Positions 44,571 to 54,564 are shown, counted from the first letter of the stretch. The stretch: 64,000 bases of DNA from Arcticimaribacter sp002477625 (GCA_943846665.1 OX044358.1:2046001-2110000), one strand, 5' to 3'. Notes: generated by a model not told the origin, from the letters alone. Translations and numbers: made by a program.

Positions 44571-45557
44571 ATGAAAAATCAACCCAAGAAAATAGCCGTT
44601 TTAACTTCAGGAGGTGATGCACCCGGAATGAACGCTGCACTCCGTGCTGTTGTTCGTGCCAGCGTATATTATGGTATTGAGTGTTATGCTATTCATCAGG
44701 GGTATCAAGGGCTTATTGACAATGAATTTGAATTGATGAATGCACGAAGTGTAAACAACATCATCAATAAAGGTGGAACAATTATTCGTTCTGCTCGTTG
44801 TTTGGAGTTCAGAACTCCAGAGGGGCGCAAACTTGCCCATGAAAATCTCAAGAAAGCAGCAATTGATGCTTTGGTTGTGATTGGTGGTGACGGGTCGTTT
44901 ACCGGAGCCATGATTTTTCAAGAAGAACACAATTTCCCCGTTATCGGTATTCCAGGAACCATCGACAATGATATTTTTGGAACTCGCTATACCCTAGGTT
45001 ACGATACCGCTATTAATACAGTTGTCGAAGCCATTGATAAAATAAGAGATACGGCTAGTTCTCACAACCGCCTATTTTTTGTTGAGGTGATGGGGCGTGA
45101 TGTCGGTCATATTGCGCTTAACTCAGGTATTGGAGCTGGAGCAGAGGAAATCCTTATCCCTGAAGAAAACCTCGGTTTACCTCGTTTATTGGAGTCTTTG
45201 AAAAAGAGTGAGAAATCAGGAAAGTCATCCAGTATCGTCGTGGTAGCAGAAGGCGATAAAACAGGAAAAAATGTATTTGAAATAGCTTCTTATGTAGAAC
45301 AAAACTTACCTTATTACGAGGTTCGAGTATCTGTACTCGGCCATATGCAACGCGGAGGATCTCCAAGTTGTTTTGATCGTGTTTTAGCTTCTCGTATGGG
45401 TGTTTTTGCAGTGGAATCGCTATTGGTAGGGAAATCAAATGTAATGGTGGGTGTGATCGATGACAATATGATTCTGACCCCCTTAGAAAAAGCAATAAAA
45501 GGTAAATCTGAAATAAATGAAAACTTAATCAAAGTTTCGGATATACTTTCAATATAA
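44571..45557 (+). CDS. pfkA: ATP-dependent 6-phosphofructokinase
   Basis: A 328-residue glycolytic kinase. The substrate and ATP sites read LTSGGDAPGMNAALRAVVR, VIGGDGSFTGA (residues 104-114; GGDGS indicates the ATP rather than the pyrophosphate type) and GTIDNDIFGT with catalytic Asp132. GHMQRGGSPSCFDRVLASR is the fructose-6-phosphate region. Followed after 48 bp by gapA, so two adjacent glycolysis steps are encoded together. Confidence 0.96.
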   Translation: MKNQPKKIAVLTSGGDAPGMNAALRAVVRASVYYGIECYAIHQGYQGLIDNEFELMNARSVNNIINKGGTIIRSARCLEFRTPEGRKLAHENLKKAAIDALVVIGGDGSFTGAMIFQEEHNFPVIGIPGTIDNDIFGTRYTLGYDTAINTVVEAIDKIRDTASSHNRLFFVEVMGRDVGHIALNSGIGAGAEEILIPEENLGLPRLLESLKKSEKSGKSSSIVVVAEGDKTGKNVFEIASYVEQNLPYYEVRVSVLGHMQRGGSPSCFDRVLASRMGVFAVESLLVGKSNVMVGVIDDNMILTPLEKAIKGKSEINENLIKVSDILSI

Positions 45558-45605
45558 TAATCTAGTAACCTTTTCATATTAACTTAAACAATAAACAATT
45601 AAATT

Positions 45606-46604
45606 ATGTCCTTAAAAATTGGAATTAACGGATTCGGTCGTATCGGTCGATTAGTATTTCGCTCAGCGATGAAACAAGCAGATGTAACGGTAGTAGGAAT
45701 CAATGACCTCCTCGAAGTTAAACATCTCGCATATCTCTTAAAATACGATTCAGTTCATGGAACATATGATGGGACAATTGAAGTTGTTGATAACGATTTA
45801 GTAGTTGATGGCCACCGTGTACGTATTACAGCTGAACGCAATCCTGAAGATATTGCATGGGATGCAGTAGGAACAGATGTTGTAGCTGAATGTACTGGGA
45901 TTTTTACTACACTTGAAAAAGCACAAACACACATTACTGCTGGAGCTAAAAAGGTAGTTATTTCTGCTCCATCTGCAGACGCACCAATGTTTGTAATGGG
46001 AGTAAACCACAAAGATGCAACAGCTGATCAAAACATAGTTTCAAATGCTTCATGTACAACCAACTGTTTAGCGCCTGTTGCAAAAGTATTACACGATAAT
46101 TTTACGATTGAAGAGGCATTGATGACAACGGTTCATGCAACTACTGCAACTCAGTTTACGGTAGATGGCCCTTCTAAAAAAGACTTTAGAGGTGGACGTA
46201 GTGCGTTGTTGAATATCATGCCGGCTGCTACGGGTGCTGCTAAAGCAGTAACAAAAGTAATTCCTTCTTTAGAAGGAAAACTAACAGGAATGGCTTTTCG
46301 TGTTCCAACAGCCAACGTTTCTGTTGTTGATTTAACCGTTAAGGTTGCACAAACGACTTCTTATGATGAAATAAAAAAGGTAATGAAAGCTGCCTCTGAA
46401 AATGAACTAAAAGGAATTTTAGGTTATACAGACGAAGCTGTAGTTTCTCAAGATTTTGTAGGTGATGCTCGAACTTCTGTTTTTGATGCTGAAGCTGGAA
46501 TTGAATTGAACGGAAACTTTTTCAAAATCATTTCTTGGTATGACAACGAATGTGGATACTCAAATAAATTAATTGACTTAGCGAAACACGTTAACGGATT
46601 ATAA
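45606..46604 (+). CDS. gapA: Glyceraldehyde-3-phosphate dehydrogenase, type I
   Basis: A 332-residue NAD-dependent GAPDH. N-terminus IGINGFGRIGRLVFR; INDL with aspartate at residue 34 indicates NAD rather than NADP; catalytic Cys150 in SNASCTTNCLAP; histidine in TTVHATTATQ. Codon choice is visibly biased to frequent codons, as expected for a highly expressed gene. One bp separates it from the kinase-like gene downstream. Confidence 0.97.
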   Translation: MSLKIGINGFGRIGRLVFRSAMKQADVTVVGINDLLEVKHLAYLLKYDSVHGTYDGTIEVVDNDLVVDGHRVRITAERNPEDIAWDAVGTDVVAECTGIFTTLEKAQTHITAGAKKVVISAPSADAPMFVMGVNHKDATADQNIVSNASCTTNCLAPVAKVLHDNFTIEEALMTTVHATTATQFTVDGPSKKDFRGGRSALLNIMPAATGAAKAVTKVIPSLEGKLTGMAFRVPTANVSVVDLTVKVAQTTSYDEIKKVMKAASENELKGILGYTDEAVVSQDFVGDARTSVFDAEAGIELNGNFFKIISWYDNECGYSNKLIDLAKHVNGL

Positions 46605-46605
46605 T

Positions 46606-47472
46606 ATGTATTTAATTGTTGATAGTGGGTCGACTAAGACCGATTGGTTTGCAATAGATGAACGAGGTACTGTTTTGTTTTCTACACAAACCTTAGGATT
46701 AAATCCCCAAGTTCTTTCGTCCGCGATACTAACGGAACGAATCATAAACAATTATGATTTGTACCAAAATAGAGATAAAGTGACCAAGCTTTTCTTCTAT
46801 GGTGCCGGATGTGGAATTGAATCAACAACCAAGAGGATTAGTAAAGTCTTTGAAGAGATTTTCACGAAATGCTCTTTTACTATAAAAGAAGACACTTACG
46901 CTGCAGTATACGCATCTGCAGCGATAGGTGTTCCTTCCATTGTCTGTATTTTAGGGACAGGTTCTAATTGCAGTTACTTTGACGGCCATAAGGTGCATCA
47001 ATACATCACCTCTTTGGGTTATATTCTTATGGATGAGGCTAGTGGTAATTTTTATGGAAAACAGCTCATTAGAGGCTATTATTTCAATGAAATGCCAAAG
47101 TATCTTGCTGAAAAATTTGAGCGTGAATTCGACCTTTCTGCTAATACGGTTAAAGAAAACTTATACCGTAAAGAAAATCCAAATACCTACTTGGCACGTT
47201 TTGCAAAATTCATGATTGTCCACAAAGATGATCCTTATATGCAAACCATGATACATGAAGGAATAAGACGTTTCATTAGGCATCAGTTGTTTCAGTTCAA
47301 CAACGCAAAAGATGTACCGATTCATTTTGTTGGATCTATTTCTTATTTCCTCAAAGATGAAGTTGAATTGATATTGAAAGAATTTGATTTAACCATGGGG
47401 ACTGTTGTAAAGCGACCCATCGATCAATTAGTCAAGTATCATGTAAACTTATTGGAGAAAGAAATGCAATAA
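46606..47472 (+). CDS. N-acetylglucosamine kinase-like protein (BadF/BadG/BcrA/BcrD ATPase family)
   Basis: A 288-residue ASKHA-fold protein. The phosphate loop LIVDSGSTKTDWFAID is at the very N-terminus and the second loop CILGTGSNCSYF lies at about residues 120-131; YILMDEASGNFYGKQLIRGYY follows. Close relatives in Bacteroidota are annotated as GlcNAc kinases, which would fit recycling of peptidoglycan sugar by the NagZ-like GH3 enzyme at 55855-58752, but the substrate is inferred. Last gene of the pfkA-gapA unit. Confidence 0.85.
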   Translation: MYLIVDSGSTKTDWFAIDERGTVLFSTQTLGLNPQVLSSAILTERIINNYDLYQNRDKVTKLFFYGAGCGIESTTKRISKVFEEIFTKCSFTIKEDTYAAVYASAAIGVPSIVCILGTGSNCSYFDGHKVHQYITSLGYILMDEASGNFYGKQLIRGYYFNEMPKYLAEKFEREFDLSANTVKENLYRKENPNTYLARFAKFMIVHKDDPYMQTMIHEGIRRFIRHQLFQFNNAKDVPIHFVGSISYFLKDEVELILKEFDLTMGTVVKRPIDQLVKYHVNLLEKEMQ

Positions 47473-47478
47473 AATACG

Positions 47479-47859
47479 CTAGGCTACTGCAGTCATAGAG
47501 ATTTCAACGCGAACAAATTTCGGGAGGTTTGCTACCTCAACAGTTTCTCTTGCAGGTGCTGTTTCTTCGTTGAAATATTTTGCATAAACCTTATTTACTT
47601 CTACAAAATTATTCATATCACTTAAGAAAATTGAGGTTTTCACTACATGCTCAAAAGTCATCTGAGCCGCCTCTAATACTGCTTTTAAATTCTCCATTAC
47701 TTGTATGGTCTCTTTTTCTAAATCACCTTCAATGAGTTCCATAGTTGCAGGGTCAAGCGGGATTTGCCCTGACATATAAAGAACTCCATTTGATAGGACA
47801 GCTTGATTGTATGGTCCAATTGGTGCGGGTGCGTTTGTTGTTGTGATTATTTTTTTCAT
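47479..47859 (-). CDS. ridA: RidA family reactive intermediate deaminase
   Basis: A 126-residue member of the YjgF/YER057c/UK114 family, which hydrolyses reactive enamine/imine intermediates from PLP enzymes such as threonine dehydratase. Typical segments: NAPAPIGPYNQAV, LYMSGQIPLDP, NLKAVLEAAQMTFEHVVKTSIFLSDM, PARETVEVANLPKFVRVEISMTAVA. I chose the internal ATG at 47859 as the usual start; an ATG at 47877 overlaps the lptD stop (TAATG) and could be used through coupling. It lies downstream of lptD on the same strand. Confidence 0.92.
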   Translation of the reverse strand: MKKIITTTNAPAPIGPYNQAVLSNGVLYMSGQIPLDPATMELIEGDLEKETIQVMENLKAVLEAAQMTFEHVVKTSIFLSDMNNFVEVNKVYAKYFNEETAPARETVEVANLPKFVRVEISMTAVA

Positions 47860-47876
47860 GTTGGCGATGTTATACA

Positions 47877-50546
47877 TTATAAACGTTTATCTGGCTCATT
47901 TCTTTTGTCGTACTTCAAATCACTCAATAAACCGGATTTTATTCCAATAAAGAAACTCCACGAACTTCGGTTGCCAAAAGGAACCCAGCTGAAATTTAAC
48001 TTCCAGCTTTCTAAATCTCGATTGAAACGAAACTGAGTATAGGTCACTCCTTTTTGTTTAAAGTCATATCCAGATGAAAAACCAACGGCCCACTTTGGTG
48101 TAAGGTCCAAGTCACCCGACACCATCAAGGAATTATTTCTAATATCGTCTTCTCCTCTTGAGTTACTGTAAGTAATAGAATGTGCAAACTTGATGTTCCA
48201 CGGCAATTTTGTACGATAGAGTCCATCCGGTTCATCATCCTCTTTTTTCTCTTTATTGTTTTCCCGAAAGCGTCCGTCAGAAAAGTTATTGGCTACACCA
48301 AATAAATCATCATCTCGCCCACCACCAGAAAGTCGTTCATAATCACTTCCCGTAAAAGTATCTTCCTCCTCTTCCTCTTCTTCGTCACCTTCTTTCTTTT
48401 CGAAATCTTCATTAGATAAAGAGAAGCCAATATTCATGTTGGCACTAGTAAAACGAACTAAACCACCCCCATTTTTTACATGAAAAGTATTTATTCTCGT
48501 ATTGTTTTCATCAATCCCATAGGGATCCATAGTTGCCGCTAAATTGATGCTTACCTCGTCTTTAAACAAAGAGGCACTAGTGGTAACTCGAATTGGAGCA
48601 AGCTTAAATTCTTCAGCAGTGAGGCTGTAACTTGTACTGAAGTTTAAATTATTTAAAAGCTTAATCTTTTTTGGTTCTGGATCCAGCGTATCTCTACTCG
48701 CAACCTTGGCTTCGAAATTATTACTCAAACTGATACCCATGGATTTTGACATCCCGCGTGAGGGTTGTCCGAAAAGAGCATTTTCAAAACGAGTATACTG
48801 GGCTTTTGTACCATTTGCATCTATAATATATTCATCGTAATATCTTTCGAAACTTGGCTGAACACTATAACTTATAGAGGGACGCATGGTATGGCGAATG
48901 GATTGAAGTCTCTTTCCTTCCTTGAAATTAAAGGTTCCGTAGATCGTAGTACCTACACTTGCATTATAGTTATATTCTCTAAAAGCGGCAAACCCTTTAA
49001 GGGTATCTTTTACCACTCCAGCTTCTTCAGTATAGTCATTGTATCGTACAGTATCTGGAGCCCAAACCTCCTTGTAGTTTGCCGAAGTACTTACACTTAG
49101 ATGTTTGAATATTTTAAAATTGGTACTTATTGGAATACTGTGCGTAACGCCTGATCGCGCATCGTCAAACATTTCTTTCTTAAACAGAAATTCTTCAGTG
49201 GTTATGATCCGGCTCTCACCACGGGTTGAGTATTGAAAGTTAATGTTTTGAATAAAACCTTTCTTGGTTCCTGTTTTGGGTGCAAATGGAAAAATACGCT
49301 CCATGTTTGCCTGAAAAGTTGGTAGGGTCAAATTGACGGTTTGTGTCTGTGTATTTTGTGAAAGAGCAGTAGTCAGTGAAATATTTACTCGGGGATATTT
49401 CGGAAATGTTTTGGAATAAGACACCGAAGAACTCAAGGTGTTATTTAGAAAATTCGCATCATTTAGTTGGTTAATGGATTGCGCAAAATAAGAACTACTC
49501 CCAAGGTTTACTGAGGCAGAGAAATTTGAAGTAGGACTTGCTTTAGAATCTCTTCGATGTGTCCATCGTATGTTATATACCGTTGCATTATTGTAATCAG
49601 GAAAACCACGTTCTCCGTTAACCAGTTTTTCATATCGAAAACTTAAGTTTCCACCAAACTTGTAATTGACCTTGTACTGGGTGTCAAAGCGAAGTCCATA
49701 ACTCCCGTTGGTGTAGTAATCTCCCGTAAAGTTGAGGTCAAAATATTGGTTCACATTCAAATAGTATCCACCATTCTGAATATAATACCCTCGCTGTGCG
49801 CTTTCGCCATAGGTTGGAAAAACTACGCCGGACGCCTTTTCATTTGTCGTAGGAAAGTAAGCAAAAGGAAGTCCGATAGGTGTAGGGACATTGGCAATAT
49901 AGATGTTGCTGAGCCCAGCAACGATTTTACCGCCGGGAACCATCTTACCTTTTCGAATTCGAATGTAGTAATCCGGGTTATCCGGATTGGATGAGGTTGT
50001 GACTTTTGCATCCTTTATGTAGTAAACAGAATCATTTTCTTTTTTTGTAAAATCAGAAAAGACATTCATACCGCCTTGTTCTGTTTTTGAATTCCAGATC
50101 AGGGCTTTCTTAGTGTCGAAGTTAAACCGAATAGAATCGGGGTTTACCTCGTTGCCAGCTTGAAGAAATTTGGGCTTCTGTGATAAGTTACCTAAGGAAT
50201 CTGCAATTCTTCCAGCATAAACTTCGTTTGTGGTATAATCCAAAACAATAATCCCTGCCTCCAGACGCATTTCTTCATAGGTCAAAACTGCTTTGTTGTA
50301 CAAACGGATTTTATTTTCCTTTTGATCGATTTTGACAGAATCTTGGGCATTATAATTGATCAAGTCTAGGAGAAGAGGTTTCTTTTTTGGAATGATGTCA
50401 AGAACTTCGTTTTCGTTGATTTGTTCAAGGCTTAAACTGTCTTGAACCACCTTTTTCTCTTGGGAAAGATCGTTTTGGGCATAGATAAATGACACCTTCA
50501 AAAAAAGTATTAACAATATGACTGAATAAAAAGACTTTGTTTGCAA
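47877..50546 (-). CDS. lptD: LPS-assembly protein LptD-like
   Basis: An 889-residue outer-membrane protein with a TTG start and signal peptide (FYSVILLILFLKVSFIYAQ). The N-terminal OstA-like region is followed by LPTPIGLPFAYFPTTNEKASGVVFPTYGE-type barrel motifs, a Glu/Asp-rich loop (about residues 715-735), and many alternating strands typical of the large LptD barrel. In Bacteroidota the N-terminal jellyroll is short. It would translocate lipopolysaccharide to the cell surface. Its first codons overlap the -33 element of the divergent amidase promoter. Confidence 0.88.
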   Translation of the reverse strand: MQTKSFYSVILLILFLKVSFIYAQNDLSQEKKVVQDSLSLEQINENEVLDIIPKKKPLLLDLINYNAQDSVKIDQKENKIRLYNKAVLTYEEMRLEAGIIVLDYTTNEVYAGRIADSLGNLSQKPKFLQAGNEVNPDSIRFNFDTKKALIWNSKTEQGGMNVFSDFTKKENDSVYYIKDAKVTTSSNPDNPDYYIRIRKGKMVPGGKIVAGLSNIYIANVPTPIGLPFAYFPTTNEKASGVVFPTYGESAQRGYYIQNGGYYLNVNQYFDLNFTGDYYTNGSYGLRFDTQYKVNYKFGGNLSFRYEKLVNGERGFPDYNNATVYNIRWTHRRDSKASPTSNFSASVNLGSSSYFAQSINQLNDANFLNNTLSSSVSYSKTFPKYPRVNISLTTALSQNTQTQTVNLTLPTFQANMERIFPFAPKTGTKKGFIQNINFQYSTRGESRIITTEEFLFKKEMFDDARSGVTHSIPISTNFKIFKHLSVSTSANYKEVWAPDTVRYNDYTEEAGVVKDTLKGFAAFREYNYNASVGTTIYGTFNFKEGKRLQSIRHTMRPSISYSVQPSFERYYDEYIIDANGTKAQYTRFENALFGQPSRGMSKSMGISLSNNFEAKVASRDTLDPEPKKIKLLNNLNFSTSYSLTAEEFKLAPIRVTTSASLFKDEVSINLAATMDPYGIDENNTRINTFHVKNGGGLVRFTSANMNIGFSLSNEDFEKKEGDEEEEEEEDTFTGSDYERLSGGGRDDDLFGVANNFSDGRFRENNKEKKEDDEPDGLYRTKLPWNIKFAHSITYSNSRGEDDIRNNSLMVSGDLDLTPKWAVGFSSGYDFKQKGVTYTQFRFNRDLESWKLNFSWVPFGNRSSWSFFIGIKSGLLSDLKYDKRNEPDKRL

Positions 50547-50566
50547 GGCGATATAGGCTATTTTTG
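50536..50566 (+). promoter_or_regulatory. Consensus promoter of the amidase gene
   Basis: TTTG (50536-50539), exactly 19 bases, TATTTTTG (50559-50566): both boxes match the Bacteroidota consensus. The -33 lies inside the start of divergent lptD. The expected transcription start near 50571 rules out translation from an ATG at 50541. Confidence 0.82.
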
Positions 50567-50636
50567 TATAAAATATAACGCTTCAAAATTACATATATTT
50601 TTGATGCTTGTTAGGGTTTTTAAGTATTTATTAGGA

Positions 50637-51752
50637 ATGAAATCAGTACAACATTACACCTTGAACATTTTACTGGCAGGCTTTTGTCTATTGGCTAATC
50701 ATGCGACAGCAAGTATTCAAACCGATTCAAGTCAAGACAAGCCTTTTGTAGTTGTTTTGGATGCCGGTCATGGTGGGAAAGATTCTGGAAATCGAGGGAA
50801 TGGTTATTACGAAAAGAAAATTGCACTCAATATCATTTTGCAAATAGGTAAAATCCTAGAAAAGAAACCGAATATAAAGGTTATTTACACCCGTAAAACC
50901 GATGTTTTTGTAGACTTAATTGAACGTGCTCGAATTGCCAATCGTGCAGATGCGGATCTCTTTATTTCGGTGCATTGCGACGCACATACCTCTCAGGCTT
51001 ATGGTGCGGGTACTTTTGTTTTGGGACTTCACGCCAATCAAAGAAATTTTGAAGTTGCCAAAAAAGAGAATTCCGTTATCTTTTATGAAGAAAATTACGA
51101 GGAAAACTACGATGGTTTTGATCCGAATAATCCAGAGAGTGTAATTAGCTTAACCTTAATGCAAGAGACTTATTTGAATCAAAGCATAACAGCGGCCGAT
51201 GCTGTCCAAAAGAGTTTTGTTGCAAATCTAAATCGAAAGGATAGGACCGTAAAACAAGCTGGATTTGTTGTTTTGAAATACACTTATATGCCCAGCGTTC
51301 TTGTTGAAACAGGTTTTTTGACTAATGCAAAAGAAGGAGCATATTTGAACTCATCAAAGGGGAAACTTGAAATGGCTCAAGCCATTTCAAAAGCTATAAT
51401 CAATTACAAAAACTCTTTAAGTTCTTCAATCAATACCCTCTCTTCGATTGGGGAAACTGTTGTTGAAGAGAAAAAGGAAGCTGCTGCCACCTCAAATGAA
51501 GTTGTTTTTAAAATTCAAATCGCTGCGAGTTCTAAAAAGCTTGAATCAAAAGCCTATAATTTTAAAGGACTGTCTCCTATCTCTCGAGAAAAAGAAAAAG
51601 AGTTATATCGTTATTATTACAGCGAGACAACCTCCTATGAAAGGGCAAAAAAATTAAAGAAGAAGGCAAAAAGGAAAGGATATAAGCATGCTTTTATCGT
51701 TGCTTTTAAGGAAAATAAAAAAATTAAACTATCTACCGTAATCCCCAACTGA
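50637..51752 (+). CDS. N-acetylmuramoyl-L-alanine amidase (Amidase_3), exported
   Basis: A 371-residue zinc amidase that cuts the bond between MurNAc and the stem peptide. Signal peptide MKSVQHYTLNILLAGFCLLANHATA; zinc ligands in VVLDAGHGGKDSG and FISVHCDAH; catalytic glutamate in VLVETGFLTN. The C-terminal 90 residues (EVVFKIQIAASSKKLESKAYNF ... YERAKKLKKKAKRKGYKHAFIVAF) look like a SPOR domain that binds denuded glycan at septa. Start chosen at 50637 for the signal peptide; ATG 50604 is also downstream of the promoter. Confidence 0.92.
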   Translation: MKSVQHYTLNILLAGFCLLANHATASIQTDSSQDKPFVVVLDAGHGGKDSGNRGNGYYEKKIALNIILQIGKILEKKPNIKVIYTRKTDVFVDLIERARIANRADADLFISVHCDAHTSQAYGAGTFVLGLHANQRNFEVAKKENSVIFYEENYEENYDGFDPNNPESVISLTLMQETYLNQSITAADAVQKSFVANLNRKDRTVKQAGFVVLKYTYMPSVLVETGFLTNAKEGAYLNSSKGKLEMAQAISKAIINYKNSLSSSINTLSSIGETVVEEKKEAAATSNEVVFKIQIAASSKKLESKAYNFKGLSPISREKEKELYRYYYSETTSYERAKKLKKKAKRKGYKHAFIVAFKENKKIKLSTVIPN

Positions 51753-51805
51753 TTATTACCCTAAAACCCGAAATAATTATTATTTTTGAATAAAACATAC
51801 CCGAC

Positions 51806-52750
51806 TTGAGACCATCTAAAGAAATCAAAGCTGCGCTATTTGTTCTAATAGGAATTTTCTTGTTCCTAATTGGTTTCAACTTTCTAAACGGTACTTCATT
51901 GTTTAAAAGTGAAAACAATCTTTATGCCGTATATGATCAGGTAGAAGGCCTTCAATCTGGGACGAAAGTTACGGTGAACGGATTGACAGTAGGCAAGGTA
52001 AGCTCAATTGATTTTCTCCCTTCTACAAATAAGATTCTGGTTTCGTTTACTGTACGAAACGATCTTGAATTTTCTAAGAATTCTATTGCTGAATTGTATG
52101 AAGCCGGCCTTATAGGTGGGAAATCAATCGCCATTATACCAGTATACGACGTTGATCGGATTTTAGCTTCTGGCGATACCCTACAAAGCAGAATTAAACC
52201 CGGTCTCACGGATGTTATAGGTTCAGAAATATCTCCTCTGCAAAAAAAAATAGGCGAACTTTTAATCAATGCTGACACTTTAATTTCGTCTTTGAACACC
52301 GTTTTAGATGATCAAGCACAGCAGGGTTTAAATAAGGCAATGACCGAAGTTTCTACAACCATAACAAATTTAAACACGGTCTCTGCAGCTCTTTCGAAAA
52401 TTCTAAGCAAACAAGAATCGAATATCAATCAAACCTTTGATAACTTGGCACAAGCCTCCGTTAATTTGAATCAAATTTCGGACTCTCTTTCTCAAGCAAA
52501 CTTGAAAGGCATGGTGACTCAATTTGAAACTGCTGCTAGCAGTTTGAATTCAATTCTCAAATCAATGGAGCAGGGTGAAGGTAGTATTGGAAAATTGATC
52601 CATGACGATGCCCTGTACAATAATCTAGAAGCAAGTACCAAAGAAGTCGAATTATTGATTAAGGATTTAAAAGAACACCCTAAACGATATGTTCATTTTT
52701 CTCTTTTTGGAAAAAAAGACACTCCTTACGAATCCGAAGATAAAAACTAA
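51806..52750 (+). CDS. MlaD/MCE family lipid-transport protein
   Basis: A 314-residue protein with one N-terminal membrane anchor (IKAALFVLIGIFLFLIGFNFL) and an MCE domain (LYAVYDQVEGLQSGTKVTVNGLTVGKVSSIDFLP ... SFTVRNDLEF), followed by a helical region. TTG start. MCE proteins form rings that carry phospholipids between membranes with an MlaEF ABC transporter; no MlaE or MlaF is in the window. A -7 element TATTTTTG lies at 51781-51788. The gene is 53 bp after the amidase. Confidence 0.9.
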   Translation: MRPSKEIKAALFVLIGIFLFLIGFNFLNGTSLFKSENNLYAVYDQVEGLQSGTKVTVNGLTVGKVSSIDFLPSTNKILVSFTVRNDLEFSKNSIAELYEAGLIGGKSIAIIPVYDVDRILASGDTLQSRIKPGLTDVIGSEISPLQKKIGELLINADTLISSLNTVLDDQAQQGLNKAMTEVSTTITNLNTVSAALSKILSKQESNINQTFDNLAQASVNLNQISDSLSQANLKGMVTQFETAASSLNSILKSMEQGEGSIGKLIHDDALYNNLEASTKEVELLIKDLKEHPKRYVHFSLFGKKDTPYESEDKN

Positions 52751-52756
52751 CCCACT

Positions 52757-54097
52757 ATGATTTTTGAGTTTTTACCGAATGTTGTTTTTGTTCTTCTTTT
52801 GCTTACTTCTGCTGTTATTTTTACAAAAAACATTCTTAAAATTAAGAACAACATTACGCTTGGTAAAGTCATAGATCGTAACAATAAGAAGGCTGAACGC
52901 TGGAAGAATATGGCACGAATTGCCCTTGGGCAATCCAAAATGGTCAAGCGTCCAATTGCCGGTCTATTGCACGTTGTTGTTTATGTAGGGTTTTTAGTAA
53001 TCAACATTGAATTACTTGAAATCATAGTAGATGGTATTTTTGGCACCCATAGAATTTTTGCTCCCTTTTTGGGCGGTTTTTATGATGTCTTGATAGCCAC
53101 TTTCGAAGTTTTTGCATTTTTAGTCCTTATTGCTGTTGTTGTTTTTTGGATGAGACGGAATGTGATTCGATTGAATCGATTCTGGAAAAAGGAGATGAAA
53201 GGATGGCCAAAATTAGATGCGGATTTGATTTTATATTTTGAGATTGTGCTGATGTCCTTGTTTTTGATGATGAATGGAGCCGATTATTATATCCAAACTA
53301 ATTTTCCAGAGGCTATACATTATCAACAAGCTGGCTCTTTTCCCATAAGTCAATACCTATCATCCCTTTTTAGCGGGATGTCTTTAGATTCGATCGTCTT
53401 AGTTGAACGAACGGCTTGGTGGATGCACATCGTGGGAATTTTTATTTTTTTAAATTATTTATACTATTCCAAGCACTTACATATACTTCTGGCTTTCCCT
53501 AACACCTATTTTGCTAATTTAAACGCTAAAGGGGGCTTTGCAAACAATCCCTCGATAACCGCTGAAGTGAAATTGATGCTGGATCCGGATGCAGACCCAT
53601 ATACAGTTCCAGAAGAATCTTCCGATGAACCCGATAAATTTGGGGCTTCTGACGTAATGGATCTGAATCGTGTTCAATTATTGAACGCATACACCTGTAC
53701 CGAGTGTGGACGATGTACGAGCGAGTGTCCGGCAAATCAGACTGGAAAAATGCTCTCTCCAAGAAAGATAATGATGGATACCCGAGATCGTCTGACCGAA
53801 GTAGGTGATAACATTCAAAAAAACAAAGGAGTTTTTGTTCCCGATGGGAAACAACTACTCAACGATTATATTTCCCCTGAAGAATTATGGGCTTGTACCT
53901 CTTGTAATGCTTGCGTTGAAAGCTGTCCAATTGACATTGATCCGCTTTCTATTATAATGAGCATGCGTCAGTATTTAGTCATGGAAGAGTCTGCAGCTCC
54001 AACAGACCTAAACAATATGATGGGGAATATCGAAAATAACGGGGCACCTTGGCCTTTCAATCAACAAGACCGAAACAATTGGGTTCAAGACCTTTAA
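52757..54097 (+). CDS. Membrane-bound iron-sulfur oxidoreductase (HdrE/NarI-like membrane part with two 4Fe-4S sites)
   Basis: A 446-residue protein. The N-terminal half has about five hydrophobic segments, like the membrane b-type subunit of heterodisulfide or nitrate reductases. The C-terminal half has two ferredoxin motifs: CTECGRCTSECP beginning at Cys314 and CTSCNACVESCP beginning at Cys380. It pairs with the CCG-domain protein encoded 473 bp downstream, and together they look like an HdrDE- or GlcF-type electron-transfer module. Electron donor and acceptor are unknown. Six bp after the MCE gene. Confidence 0.88.
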   Translation: MIFEFLPNVVFVLLLLTSAVIFTKNILKIKNNITLGKVIDRNNKKAERWKNMARIALGQSKMVKRPIAGLLHVVVYVGFLVINIELLEIIVDGIFGTHRIFAPFLGGFYDVLIATFEVFAFLVLIAVVVFWMRRNVIRLNRFWKKEMKGWPKLDADLILYFEIVLMSLFLMMNGADYYIQTNFPEAIHYQQAGSFPISQYLSSLFSGMSLDSIVLVERTAWWMHIVGIFIFLNYLYYSKHLHILLAFPNTYFANLNAKGGFANNPSITAEVKLMLDPDADPYTVPEESSDEPDKFGASDVMDLNRVQLLNAYTCTECGRCTSECPANQTGKMLSPRKIMMDTRDRLTEVGDNIQKNKGVFVPDGKQLLNDYISPEELWACTSCNACVESCPIDIDPLSIIMSMRQYLVMEESAAPTDLNNMMGNIENNGAPWPFNQQDRNNWVQDL

Positions 54098-54114
54098 TTT
54101 TTAAATCAAGAAAA

Positions 54115-54564
54115 ATGCACAAAGAAGAAGCGGAAAATTATTTACACAAGAAAGTTGAAAACGGAGAGGATGTCAGTCCAGTTTTACCAGAAGGTATCAA
54201 AAATTACCTGATCGATATTGATGGCACTATTTGTGATGATATTCCAAATGAAGAACCCGAACGTATGGAGACAGCAGAATTGTATCCAGACGCTCTTGAA
54301 ACATGTAACCGCTGGTTTGCTGAAGGTCACTTAATTTGTTTCTTTACCTCTCGTGTGGAAGCTAACCGAGAAGTTACAGAAGGTTGGTTGAAACGCAATG
54401 GGTTTAAATACCACAGTTTATTGATGGGGAAACCAAGAGGAGGAAATTATCACTGGATTGATAACCATTTAGTAAAAGCTACACAGTACAAAGGTAAATT
54501 CACAGAATTGGTTAACAAAGAAGTTACCATTCAGGTTTTTGATGATGGTGCTAACGACAACTAG
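54115..54564 (+). CDS. HAD-like phosphatase family protein
   Basis: A 149-residue protein with the HAD nucleophile motif YLIDIDGTICDD (DxDGT) and the second motif FFTSR, plus KPRGGNYHWIDNH near the C-terminus. Relatives in flavobacteria are sometimes labelled phosphoheptose isomerase, which the sequence does not support. A longer frame from 54049 overlaps the upstream gene and is rejected. Tucked between two iron-sulfur genes, so co-transcribed; its substrate is unknown. Confidence 0.82.
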   Translation: MHKEEAENYLHKKVENGEDVSPVLPEGIKNYLIDIDGTICDDIPNEEPERMETAELYPDALETCNRWFAEGHLICFFTSRVEANREVTEGWLKRNGFKYHSLLMGKPRGGNYHWIDNHLVKATQYKGKFTELVNKEVTIQVFDDGANDN

